From Streptomyces olivaceoviridis (GTDB lineage Bacteria; Actinomycetota; Actinomycetes; Streptomycetales; Streptomycetaceae): 64,000 nucleotides of DNA. Both the position numbers and the translations under genes were made by a program. How positions within the stretch are numbered: the stretch's first letter is position 1; each line of letters begins with the position of its first letter. The stretch lies in contig NZ_BMUI01000002.1 in assembly GCF_014650115.1 (NCBI RefSeq), positions 434,001 through 498,000 on the forward strand, in the 5' to 3' direction. Shown one piece after another: positions 53,521-61,485 of this stretch. Under the pieces are notes generated by a model. It made no database searches, was not told the DNA's origin, and saw only the letters and a list, made by a program, of their open reading frames with translations.

Positions 53521-54107
53521 CAGCGCGTGACGTCCGCGGTCGCCTCCGAGATGGCCTGCGCGAAGGCGAGCGCCTGGCGCACCGTCTCCGGGCCGTCCCC
53601 GGCCTCGCTGACGCGCAGGCTGAGGTCGTCCGCCGTGGAGCTGCCCGTGTAGCCGTGGTCGGCGTCGCAGTTGGGGTCGCCGCAGGCGGCGGGCTCCAGG
53701 TCGATGCGGCTGACCGCGCCCCAGCCGATGGTCAGCACGACCTCGCGGGGCAGCGTGCCCGGCGTGTACTGCTCGGGGTTCGCGACCACCCGGCTGACCA
53801 CGACCGAGGAGATCCGGTCGAGCTTCACGGACTCGGTGGAGGTGGTGGCGTACGGCGTCGGGGACGTGCTGTCGGCGGCCTGCTCGTCGGTGTGGCTGAC
53901 GATGAAGCGGTTGCCGGTCAGGACCAGCACGGTGACGTGCCGGCGCACCTCGTTCTGGTCGAACGTGGTCTCCTGGTGGACCAGGTACGACCGGATGGGC
54001 TCGCCGCCCACGGCCGCCTCCACCGCCTCGGCCACGAGGGCCGGGTAGTAGCCGCTGCGCTCGATCGCCGCGCGCAGCCCCTGGGTCGTCGTACTGGTCT
54101 TGGCCAT
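53520..54107 (-). CDS. DUF5998 family protein
   Basis: The product is 195 aa. It starts MAKTSTTTQGLRAAIERSGYYP and includes VLVLTGNRFIVSHTDEQAAD and a Cys pair in ACGDPNCDADHGYTG, then LSLRVSEAGDG. The pattern fits DUF5998, a conserved actinobacterial cytosolic protein of unknown role. Start at 54107 has GGA 8 bases before; an in-frame ATG lies three codons upstream. It overlaps the phosphodiesterase gene by one base (TGATG), so they are coupled. Confidence 0.8.
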   Translation of the reverse strand: MAKTSTTTQGLRAAIERSGYYPALVAEAVEAAVGGEPIRSYLVHQETTFDQNEVRRHVTVLVLTGNRFIVSHTDEQAADSTSPTPYATTSTESVKLDRISSVVVSRVVANPEQYTPGTLPREVVLTIGWGAVSRIDLEPAACGDPNCDADHGYTGSSTADDLSLRVSEAGDGPETVRQALAFAQAISEATADVTR

Positions 54108-54117
54108 GGCGTCCATC

Positions 54118-54531
54118 CTAATCCGTGGGCAAGGGGGGTCCGGGCCAGTCGCGCGGACCGGCGGCGGTCTGTGCCCCCGCGCGCGGGGGCTTCGGCACGA
54201 ACCCCGGCCGGATCTCCAGCCCTTCGGCGGCGATCAGGCAGGAGACGGCCGCCCGTCCCCCGGCGTCCGCCTCGAACGCGACGACGAGGGGCGCGCCGTC
54301 CCCCGGGCCGCGCGCGAGACGCGCCGTCTCCTCGGGCGTGGGCGGACGGAAGACGGGGTCCTGGAAGCCCGGCGGGCAGGAGACGAAGAGCGGGTCGGTG
54401 AAGATCACTTCCAGGCCGTGGTGACGGGTGAGGTCGTACCCGGCGGCCAGGCGCAGCCGTCCCGCGTCGCAGGCGTTGATCTCCCAGTCCCACCAGCTGC
54501 CCTCGGGCGGCTTCCGTCCGGCGATCTCCAT
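54118..54531 (-). CDS. Conserved hypothetical protein, 137 aa
   Basis: The protein starts MEIAGRKPPEGSWWDWEINA and has a conserved Trp/Asp-rich core (WWDWEINACDAGRLRLAAG, GLEVIFTDPLFVSCP, LVVAFEADAGGRAAVSCL). It ends with a Pro-rich tail. GGGGG lies just upstream of ATG. I know no function; neighbours are DUF5998 (10 bp downstream) and patA upstream (stop 16 bp away). It is probably co-expressed with them. Confidence 0.7.
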   Translation of the reverse strand: MEIAGRKPPEGSWWDWEINACDAGRLRLAAGYDLTRHHGLEVIFTDPLFVSCPPGFQDPVFRPPTPEETARLARGPGDGAPLVVAFEADAGGRAAVSCLIAAEGLEIRPGFVPKPPRAGAQTAAGPRDWPGPPLPTD

Positions 54532-54547
54532 GGGCCCCCGGTCCCGC

Positions 54548-57358
54548 TCAGTAGGCCGGCAGGGTGCGCGGGCCGAGGTCGTCACGGGCGGGCGGCGGCG
54601 CGAGCCGTACGGTGGCGCCGAGCACGCTGGCTCCGTGGGGGGCGACGACGACCGGCTCCAGGGTGACCGCGACCACCTCCGGGTGGTCGTCGACCAGCCG
54701 CGACACCCGCAGCAGCAGCTCCTCCAGGGCCGGGGTGTCCACCGGGGTGGAGCCGCGCCAGCCGAACAGCAGCGGTGCCGTCCTGATCGACCGCACCAGC
54801 GAGGTCGCCTCCCGGTCGGTGACGGGGATCAGCCGGTGGGCCATGTCCCCGAGCAGCTGCGAGGCGGCCCCGGCCAGACCGAAGGACAGCACGGCCCCGG
54901 CCGCCGGGTCGATCACCGCGCGTACGACCGTGTCGACGCCGCGCGGCGCCATCCCCTGCACCACCGGCCGCAGTTCCTCCGGCTGCCCGAACAGCTCGGT
55001 CAATTCGGCGTACGCCCGCAGCAGTTGCTCCTCGTCCGCGAGGTCGAGGCGGACGCCGCCCAGGTCGGCGCGGTGCCTGAGGTGCGGGGCGGTGGCCTTG
55101 AGGGCGACCGGGTAGCCGAGCGCGCGGGCGGCCTCGACGGCGGCGCCCGGGGTGAGGGCGGGCAGGGCGCGGCGCACGGGTATGCCGTACTTGGCGAGCA
55201 GCCGACAGGTCTCCGCGTCTGAGATGGTGAGCCCTTGCCCGCGCGCGAGCAGCTCGCCGATCAGCCGGGCCGCCCCCTTCTCGTCGATGTCGTCGTACTC
55301 CGGCACCTTCCCGGGATCGGCCGCCTCCCGCCGCCACTGCGCGTACTTCACGGCTTCCGCGAGGGCGCGGACGGCGCGTTCGGCGGCGGGGTAGGCGGGG
55401 ATCAGGTGGGTGCCCTCGGGCGGGGTGGTCAGCGGAGCGGGGGCCGCCGCCCCCTCGGTGCCGGGCGTCCTGTCGACGGCTCCCGGCGCGGTGCTCGCCG
55501 CCGCCGACAACGCTTCCGCCAGTCCCCCGAGCTCCACGTGCACCACGAGCACCGGCTTACCCGGCACCGCCGCCGCGGCCGACCGCAGCGCCTCCGCCAG
55601 CTCCGGGTCCCCCGGCGAGCTCTCCCCGATCGCGGGGATCGCCGTGACGACGACGGCGTCGTTCGTGCCGTCGGCCAGGGCGGCGGCGAGCGCACGGTGG
55701 AAGTCCTCCGCCGTCGCCCCGGTCGTCAGGTCGACCGGCCGCGCGGGCCGCAGCCCCTCGGCGAGGCACCGGTCGTACGTCAGCACGCCCAGCGACTCGG
55801 AGTTGCCGAGGATGGCCACGCGCGGTCCGGCGGGCAGCGGCTGCCGCGCGAGCAGCAGGCCCGCGTCGACCAGCTCGGTGATCGTGTCGACCCGGATCAC
55901 ACCGGCCTGCCGCAGGAGCGCGGAGACGGTCTCGTACGGCAGCCGGGTGGCCCGTACCGCGTGCCCCTGCGGTGCCGTGCCGGTCCCCTGCACCACCACG
56001 AGGGGCTTCGCCGCCGCCGTCCGCCGGGCGAGGCGGGTGAACTTGCGGGGGTTGCCGATGGACTCCAGGTACATGAGGACGACGTCGGTCTCGGGGTCGT
56101 CGTACCAGTACTGGAGGACGTCGTTGCCGGAGACGTCGGCGCGGTTGCCGGCGGACACGAAGGTGGAGACGCCGGTGACGCCGGTGACCCCGCCGCCGCG
56201 CCGGTGCAGCCGGGAGAGCAGGGCGATGCCGATGGCGCCGGACTGGGCGAACAGCCCGATGCGGCCGGGGCGGGGCATCTGCGGGGCGAGCGAGGCGTTC
56301 AGCCGGACGTCCGGGGCGGTGTTGATGATCCCGAAGGCGTTCGGGCCGATGATCCGCATGCCGTACGCGCGCGCGGCCCGGACGAGGGCCCGCTGCCGCT
56401 CGCGCCCCTCGGGCCCGCTCTCGGCGTATCCGGCGGAGAGCACGACCAGCCCCTGGACGCCGTGTTCCCCGCACTCGGCGACCACGGCGGGCACCTGCGC
56501 GGCCGGTACCGCGACGACGGCCAGGTCGACATGCCCGTCGATGTCCCGCACCGAGCGGTGCGCGGGCACCCCGTCGACCTCCTTGAGGTCGTCGGGGAAG
56601 GCCTTGTTCACGGCGTACAGGCCGCCGGGGTAGCCGGCGTCGCGGAGGTTGCCGAGGACGCCGCGGCCCACCCCGCCGGGGGCGCGGCCGACGCCGACGA
56701 CCGCGACGGAGCCGGGCGCGAGGAGCCGGCGTACCGAACGGGCCTCGGCGCGCTGCTCCCGCGCGCGCTGCACGGCGAGGGAGCGGTCGGTGGGTTCGAG
56801 GTCGAACTCCAGGCGGACGACGCCGTCCTCGAAGCTGCGCTTCTGGGTGTAGCCCGCGTCCGTGAACACCTTGATCATCTTGGTGTTGGCGGGCAGCACC
56901 TCGGCGGCGAAGCGGCGGATGCCCCGCTCGCGCGCGACGGCCGCGATGTGCTCCAGCAGGGCGGAGGCGACCCCGCGGCCCTGGTGGGCGTCCTGCACCA
57001 GGAAGGCGACCTCGGCCTCGTCGGCGGGCGCGGACGCGGGCATGCCGTCGGTGCCGATGCGGTCATAGCGTACGGTGGCGATGAACTCGCCGCCGATGGT
57101 GGCCGCGAGTCCCACCCGGTCCACAAAGTCGTGGTGCGTGAAGCGGTGGACGTCCTTGGCGGAGAGCCGTGGGTACGGCGCGAAGAAGCGGTAGTACTTC
57201 GACTCGTCCGAGACCTGCTCGTAGAAACTGACCAGGCGGTCGGCGTCATCAACGGTGATGGGCCTGATGCGCGCGGTGCCACCGTCGCGCAGCACCACGT
57301 CCGCCTCCCAGTGGGCGGGGTACTGGTGCCGGTCCTGCCGGCCCGCCGAGGTCTGCAT
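54548..57358 (-). CDS. patA: Protein lysine acetyltransferase, PatA type (GNAT + acyl-CoA synthetase-like)
   Basis: The product is 936 aa. An N-terminal GNAT domain (residues ~15-195; acetyl-CoA loop QDAHQGRGVASALLEHI) precedes an NDP-forming acyl-CoA synthetase-like part (~205-936): CoA-binding GRAPGGVGRGVLGNLRDAG, GLFAQSGAIGIALLSRL and an ATP-grasp region (LAKYGIPVRRALP, LKATAPHLRHR). This order (GNAT first) is that of S. lividans PatA, type II, which acetylates acetoacetyl-CoA synthetase; in Salmonella Pat the order is reversed. ATG (MQTSAGRQD) is chosen over an upstream ATG at 57388. Regulation is unseen. Confidence 0.9.
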   Translation of the reverse strand: MQTSAGRQDRHQYPAHWEADVVLRDGGTARIRPITVDDADRLVSFYEQVSDESKYYRFFAPYPRLSAKDVHRFTHHDFVDRVGLAATIGGEFIATVRYDRIGTDGMPASAPADEAEVAFLVQDAHQGRGVASALLEHIAAVARERGIRRFAAEVLPANTKMIKVFTDAGYTQKRSFEDGVVRLEFDLEPTDRSLAVQRAREQRAEARSVRRLLAPGSVAVVGVGRAPGGVGRGVLGNLRDAGYPGGLYAVNKAFPDDLKEVDGVPAHRSVRDIDGHVDLAVVAVPAAQVPAVVAECGEHGVQGLVVLSAGYAESGPEGRERQRALVRAARAYGMRIIGPNAFGIINTAPDVRLNASLAPQMPRPGRIGLFAQSGAIGIALLSRLHRRGGGVTGVTGVSTFVSAGNRADVSGNDVLQYWYDDPETDVVLMYLESIGNPRKFTRLARRTAAAKPLVVVQGTGTAPQGHAVRATRLPYETVSALLRQAGVIRVDTITELVDAGLLLARQPLPAGPRVAILGNSESLGVLTYDRCLAEGLRPARPVDLTTGATAEDFHRALAAALADGTNDAVVVTAIPAIGESSPGDPELAEALRSAAAAVPGKPVLVVHVELGGLAEALSAAASTAPGAVDRTPGTEGAAAPAPLTTPPEGTHLIPAYPAAERAVRALAEAVKYAQWRREAADPGKVPEYDDIDEKGAARLIGELLARGQGLTISDAETCRLLAKYGIPVRRALPALTPGAAVEAARALGYPVALKATAPHLRHRADLGGVRLDLADEEQLLRAYAELTELFGQPEELRPVVQGMAPRGVDTVVRAVIDPAAGAVLSFGLAGAASQLLGDMAHRLIPVTDREATSLVRSIRTAPLLFGWRGSTPVDTPALEELLLRVSRLVDDHPEVVAVTLEPVVVAPHGASVLGATVRLAPPPARDDLGPRTLPAY

Positions 57359-57495
57359 GGGCCCCAGAGTACGGCTCGCGTCCAACAACGTCGCGAGGCA
57401 GTCTGTGGAGGACGAGAAGCCGGACCGAGGCCGCGGTCCGGTGCCACACCGGAAGGGACGAAGGTCCGCTCCGGACGGGCTTCACGATATGGGAA

Positions 57496-57511
57496 ACTGG
57501 TCTAGACAACC
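57496..57511. promoter_or_regulatory. DasR-type operator (dre) before ptsH
   Basis: ACTGGTCTAGACAACC matches the DasR consensus ACTGGTCTAGACCACT at 13 of 16 positions. It lies 24 bp before the ptsH start. In Streptomyces DasR (GntR family) senses GlcN-6-P and controls pts genes from such sites. Confidence 0.9.
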
Positions 57512-57534
57512 TGAACACCGAAGGGCAGCAACAC

Positions 57535-57816
57535 ATGGCTGAGCGCCGCGTCAACGTCGGCTGGGCCGAGGGCCTCCACGCCCGCCCCGCTTCCATCTTC
57601 GTCCGAGCCGCCACGGCCGCAGGCGTCCCGGTGACGATCGCCAAGGCCGGGGGCAACCCCGTCAACGCGGCCTCCATGCTGGCCGTCCTGGGCCTCGGTG
57701 CCCAGGGTGGCGAGGAGATCGTCCTCGCCTCCGACGCCGAGGGCGCCGACGCCGCCCTGGACCGTCTGGCCAAGCTGGTCTCCGAGGGCCTGGAAGAGCT
57801 GCCCGAGACCGTCTGA
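57535..57816 (+). CDS. ptsH: Phosphocarrier protein HPr of the PTS
   Basis: The product is 93 aa, normal HPr length. The phosphorylated His15 lies in GWAEGLHARPASIFVRAA; the Ser46-type motif is NPVNAASMLAVLGLG. HPr takes phosphate from PEP via enzyme I and passes it to EIIA proteins for N-acetylglucosamine and fructose uptake. The ATG follows GAAGGG. A DasR operator precedes it and a terminator follows, so it is monocistronic. Confidence 0.97.
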   Translation: MAERRVNVGWAEGLHARPASIFVRAATAAGVPVTIAKAGGNPVNAASMLAVLGLGAQGGEEIVLASDAEGADAALDRLAKLVSEGLEELPETV

Positions 57817-57836
57817 GCGACCACCGCGCAGAGCGC

Positions 57837-57873
57837 CGGAGCCGCGTTCGCCTTTCGGGGCGGCGCGGCTCCG
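57837..57873 (+). terminator. Hairpin after ptsH
   Basis: Arms CGGAGCCGCG (57837-57846) and its perfect complement (57864-57873), 17-nt loop. 20 bp beyond the stop. Confidence 0.65.
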
Positions 57874-58045
57874 CCGTACGCGGACGCACTCGACCGTATG
57901 CGGATGCGGGCGCACTCGACCCGATGTGCCGTCGATTCACCGCCCGTCGGCGCCCGGTGAACTCCGGGGAATTGCGGCCCGATGAATTCGGGCAGCAGAA
58001 AATACCCCGACGAGAAATGTCTCTTCTTTGTATACGGTGCGCTTG

Positions 58046-58732
58046 TTAATGCCGCGGGCCCGACATGTTTACGGCATGTTGCGAAGTCCTCACGCGTTCC
58101 CCGGCGGGGGAGAACCGCAATCGGTGCGCGCCCGTCGCACGCTCGGCGTGCAGCGCCGTGAGCGCCCGCGCGCGTTCCGCGTCGCCACGCGCCACCGCGT
58201 CCACGATGGCACCGTGCTCCGTCCAGGACTCCACCGGGCCGATCGGCGCCTCCACCGTGTACATCCAGGCGATCTTGTGCCGCAACTGGGTGAGCATCGA
58301 GGTCAGCGAGGTGCTGCCGGAGGCCTGGGCGAGCGTCTCGTGGAACCAGCCGCCCAACGAGCGCAGGTCCTCGTTGCTGCCCCTGCGGGCCCGCTCCTGG
58401 CCCAGCCGGACCAGACCGCGCAGCACCTTCAGGTGCGCCTCGGTGCGCCGCTGGGCGGCCCGCGCGGCGCCCAGCGGCTCCAGCAGCGTCCGCATCTCCA
58501 GCAGGTCGGCGGCCTCCTGCTCGGTCGGCTCGGCCACGCACGCGCCCGCGTGCCGGCGCGTCACCACGAAGCCCTCGGCCTCCAGGGTGCGCAGGGCCTC
58601 GCGCACGGGGACGCGCGAGACGCCGTAGCGGCGGGCCAGGACTTCCTCGGTGAGACGGCTGCCGCGCTCGTAGACACCCGTGACGATGTCGTCCCGGATG
58701 GCCGTGCACACCGAGTGCGCCGGAATACGCAT
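58046..58732 (-). CDS. GntR-family transcriptional regulator (FCD type)
   Basis: The product is 228 aa. The N-terminal winged HTH has IRDDIVTGVYERGSRLTEEV, RRYGVSRVPVREALRTLEAE and GFVVTRRHAGACVAEPT. The C-terminal all-helical FCD domain (~75-215) has the ligand/metal His positions in GWFHETLAQASG, EHGAIVDAVARGD and LHAERATG. Such regulators bind carboxylic acids or sugars acids. ATG at 58732 lacks a strong ribosome-binding site. It converges on ptsH; the regulated genes are not obvious, and autoregulation is likely. Confidence 0.9.
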   Translation of the reverse strand: MRIPAHSVCTAIRDDIVTGVYERGSRLTEEVLARRYGVSRVPVREALRTLEAEGFVVTRRHAGACVAEPTEQEAADLLEMRTLLEPLGAARAAQRRTEAHLKVLRGLVRLGQERARRGSNEDLRSLGGWFHETLAQASGSTSLTSMLTQLRHKIAWMYTVEAPIGPVESWTEHGAIVDAVARGDAERARALTALHAERATGAHRLRFSPAGERVRTSQHAVNMSGPRH

Positions 58733-58884
58733 GACCGACCTCCGTCTTAATCCCCGTGAAACGTCGACGATGGACGCGTGTTCCGAGACTCTATTCCAAT
58801 GAGCCGGAATTTCCGACGGCGGGCCCTAATCCATGGCTATTTTTTGGACAGCGGATCCGGCGGACAGCGTGAAAAACGGCGAAA

Positions 58885-58907
58885 GCCCCGGCTCGGTGAG
58901 CCGGGGC
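58885..58907 (-). terminator. Rho-independent terminator of the M23 peptidase gene
   Basis: Arms 58885-58894 and 58898-58907 form a perfect 10-bp stem with a 3-nt loop. On the minus strand it is followed by TTTCG and then a TTTTT run, a classic intrinsic terminator. Confidence 0.9.
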
Positions 58908-58930
58908 CTCGGACAGCCGTGCGGTCGGTG

Positions 58931-59686
58931 TCAGACGGGAACGCCGTGCTTGCGGAGGTAGGCAACGGGGTCGACGTCCGAGCCGTACTCGGGGGTCGTG
59001 CGCGCCTCGAAGTGGAGGTGCGCGCCGGTGACGTTGCCGGTCGCGCCGGACAGGCCGATCTGCTGGCCCGGGACGACCTTCTGGCCCACCGTGACCCCGA
59101 TGGACGACAGGTGCCCGTACTGGGTGTACATGCCGTCGGCCATGCGGATCACGACCTGGTTGCCGTACGCGCCGCCCCAGCCCGCGGAGACGACCGTGCC
59201 GGAGCCCACCGCGTGGACGGCCGTGCCGCTGGCCGCGTGGAAGTCGATGCCGGTGTGCGAACCGGAGGACCACAGGGAGCTGCTGGCCTGGTAGGCGGTG
59301 GAGACGTACGAGTGCGCGATCGGGGCGACGAAGGTGTTCAGCCGCTTGCGCTCGGCCTCACGGGCGGCCCGGGCCTTGGCGGCGCGGACCTCCTGGGCCC
59401 GCTTCGCCGCCACCCTCGCCGCGGCCTCCTCGGCCGCCTTCTGCTCGGCGGCCTGCTGCTGCGCGGCGGCCTGCGCGTCGATCTCGTCGGCGACGTCCTC
59501 GGACACGGCGACGACCGGGGTGAGGCCGGTCTGCTCCGTGGAGTTCCCGGCGGCGAGCGCCGGGGAGGCGGCGAGGGTGCCGATCACACCGGTGGTGGTG
59601 AGGGCCGCGACGCCGGCCGCCTGAACGGTGGTCCGCTTGACGCGGCCGGGCTTGCGGTGCTTCCCGGTGGCGCACATGAACGCCAT
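58931..59686 (-). CDS. Secreted M23 (LytM) peptidase under riboswitch control
   Basis: The product is 251 aa. The signal peptide covers ~1-45 (basic KHRKPGRVKR, hydrophobic core, ASPALAA). A long Ala/Glu-rich coiled coil (~65-115) precedes the M23 domain with zinc ligands in SGSHTGIDFHAAS and GAHLHFEAR. It cleaves peptidoglycan cross-links outside the cell, for growth or spore germination. ATG at 59686, AAGGACC upstream; a c-di-AMP riboswitch precedes the start. From memory such hydrolases are the main riboswitch targets in Streptomyces. An intrinsic terminator follows. Confidence 0.93.
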   Translation of the reverse strand: MAFMCATGKHRKPGRVKRTTVQAAGVAALTTTGVIGTLAASPALAAGNSTEQTGLTPVVAVSEDVADEIDAQAAAQQQAAEQKAAEEAAARVAAKRAQEVRAAKARAAREAERKRLNTFVAPIAHSYVSTAYQASSSLWSSGSHTGIDFHAASGTAVHAVGSGTVVSAGWGGAYGNQVVIRMADGMYTQYGHLSSIGVTVGQKVVPGQQIGLSGATGNVTGAHLHFEARTTPEYGSDVDPVAYLRKHGVPV

Positions 59687-59703
59687 GAAGTGGCTGGTCC
59701 TTT

Positions 59704-59868
59704 CCTTCCCTCTCGCCTACCGGGTTAGCTGACGGGTTCGGAGCAGGAAGGTCTCCTACGGGCCCCCTCGCAACCGCGCGGACGCCCGATTCACCCCAGG
59801 GACGATGGGTCCCCGGCTCCCCTGGCTCGCGCCGTACGGGGACTCGGCGATGACTGTCCGGTGCCGCG
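59704..59868 (-). ncRNA. ydaO-type c-di-AMP riboswitch
   Basis: On the minus strand, in order, are GGGGACCCATCG, GGGGTGAATC, GAACCCGTCAGCTAACCC and GGTAGGCGAGAGGGAAG. These are the conserved blocks of the ydaO-yuaA aptamer as found upstream of Streptomyces rpfA and other cell-wall hydrolase genes. It ends 17 nt before the M23 peptidase start, so it likely reduces that gene's expression when c-di-AMP is high. The upstream boundary is approximate. Confidence 0.9.
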
Positions 59869-60018
59869 GGTGCGGCGCACTGCCTGACGAACAGCCCGGA
59901 CGAAACTACGCAAGCACGCTGTCAATCCTCAAACACATCCCGGATTTTGTAGCGCATCCCACAGGGCAGACAGGCAACCTCCGCCCCAAAACGGGCATCT
60001 GGCGGACGGAGTGGAACA

Positions 60019-60060
60019 GCGTGGGGCCCTGACGACCCGTAGGTCGCCAGGGCCCCACGC
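60019..60060 (-). terminator. Strong hairpin after the M16 peptidase pair
   Basis: Arms 60019-60031 and 60048-60060 (13 bp perfect) plus an inner CGACC/GGTCG stem after one mismatch and a CGTA loop. It lies 36 bp beyond the stop at 60097. Confidence 0.9.
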
Positions 60061-60096
60061 GCGCGTGCCGTCGTCCGGCCGCCACCGCGGTCGCGT

Positions 60097-61485
60097 CTAC
60101 TCGGCCGCCACCACGGTCACTTCACCGATGCCCAGCGCCTCCACCGGCGCCTTGATCTGCGACGCGTCCCCGACGAGGACGGTCACCAGGCGGTCCACCG
60201 GGAAGGCGTTCACGACGGCCGCGGTGGCCTCCACCGTGCCCGTGGCCGCCAACTGCTGGTACAGGGTCGCCTGGAAGTCGTCGGGCAGGTGCTGCTCGAC
60301 CTGGTCCGCCAGCGTGCTCGCCACGGCCGCCGCGGTCTCGTACTTCAGCGGCGCCACACCGACCAGGTTCTGCACGGCGACGTCCCGCTCGGCGTCGGTC
60401 AGACCGTCCGCCGCGACCGTGCGCAGCACCTTCCACAGGTCGTCCAGCGCCGGGCCGGTGTTCGGGGTGTCCACGGAGCCGCTGATGGCGAGCATCGCCG
60501 CGCCCGTGCCGTCCGGCGCGGACCGCAGGACCTGCCCGAAGGACCGCACGCCGTAGGTGTAGCCCTTCTCCTCGCGCAGCACGCGGTCCAGGCGGGAGGT
60601 GAGGGTGCCGCCGAGGCAGTACGTGCCGAGCACCTGGGCGGGCCACACCCGGTCGTGCCGGTCGGGACCGATCCGGCCGATGAGCAGCTGGGTCTGGACC
60701 GCGCCGGGCCGGTCCACGATGACCACGCGCCCGGTGTCGTCGGCGGTCACCGGCGGCACCGGCCGGGGCTCGCCCGGGGTGCCGGTCCACGCGCCCAGGG
60801 TGTCGCCCAGCAACGCGTCCAGGTCGGCGCCGGTCAGGTCGCCGACGACGACCACGGTGGCCGTGCCGGGCCGCACATGACGGTCGTAGAAGGCGCGTAC
60901 GGCCGCCTCGTCGATCTTCTCGACCGTCTCCTCGGTGCCCTGGCGCGGACGCGACATGCGCGAGGTCGCCGGGAACAGCTCCTTGGAGAGTTCCTTGGCG
61001 GCCCGGCGGGAGGGGTTGGCCAGTTCGTGCGGGATCTCGTCCAGGCGGTTGCGGACCAGCCGCTCGACCTCGCTCGCGGCGAAGGCGGGCGCGCGCAGGG
61101 CGTCGGCGAGCAGGCCGAGGCCCTTGGCCAGACGGGAGGCCGGGACCTCAAGGCTGAGCCGCACGCCGGGGTGGTCGGCATGCGCGTCGAGGGTGGCGCC
61201 CGCGCGCTCCAGCTCGGCGGCGAACTCCTCGGCGGAGTGCTTGTCGGTGCCCTCGGAGAAGGCCCGCGCCATGATCGTGGCGACGCCGTCCAGGCCGGCC
61301 GGCTCGGCGTCCAGCGGCGCGTCCAGCAGCACCTCGACGGCGACGACCTGCTGGCCCGGGCGGTGGCAGCGCAGCACGGTCAGGCCGTTGTCCAGCGTGC
61401 CGCGTTCGGGCGCCGGGAACGCCCACGGCTTGGCCTCGCCGGGCCGCGGCTGGGGGTGGAAGTCCATGGTGGCGAGCTCGGTCAC
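60097..61485 (-). CDS. M16-family peptidase, non-catalytic subunit
   Basis: The product is 462 aa. It has the M16 fold pattern (GLTVLRCHRPGQQVVAVEVL, AGLDGVATIMARAFSEGT, and the C-terminal substrate-binding R/Y in REEKGYTYGVRSFG) but no HxxEH zinc motif where it should be (GLDGVATIM instead). Many actinobacterial M16 genes occur as a pair in which this R/Y-bearing partner completes the active site of the zinc-bearing one. GTG overlaps the stop of the catalytic gene (GTGA at 61482-61485). Cytoplasmic; no signal peptide. Confidence 0.88.
   Translation of the reverse strand: MTELATMDFHPQPRPGEAKPWAFPAPERGTLDNGLTVLRCHRPGQQVVAVEVLLDAPLDAEPAGLDGVATIMARAFSEGTDKHSAEEFAAELERAGATLDAHADHPGVRLSLEVPASRLAKGLGLLADALRAPAFAASEVERLVRNRLDEIPHELANPSRRAAKELSKELFPATSRMSRPRQGTEETVEKIDEAAVRAFYDRHVRPGTATVVVVGDLTGADLDALLGDTLGAWTGTPGEPRPVPPVTADDTGRVVIVDRPGAVQTQLLIGRIGPDRHDRVWPAQVLGTYCLGGTLTSRLDRVLREEKGYTYGVRSFGQVLRSAPDGTGAAMLAISGSVDTPNTGPALDDLWKVLRTVAADGLTDAERDVAVQNLVGVAPLKYETAAAVASTLADQVEQHLPDDFQATLYQQLAATGTVEATAAVVNAFPVDRLVTVLVGDASQIKAPVEALGIGEVTVVAAE

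Noticed and set aside
58028..58036. GTATAC palindrome after the GntR gene
   Set aside because: Similar to FCD-type GntR operators but lies downstream of the gene between convergent ends; too short to support.
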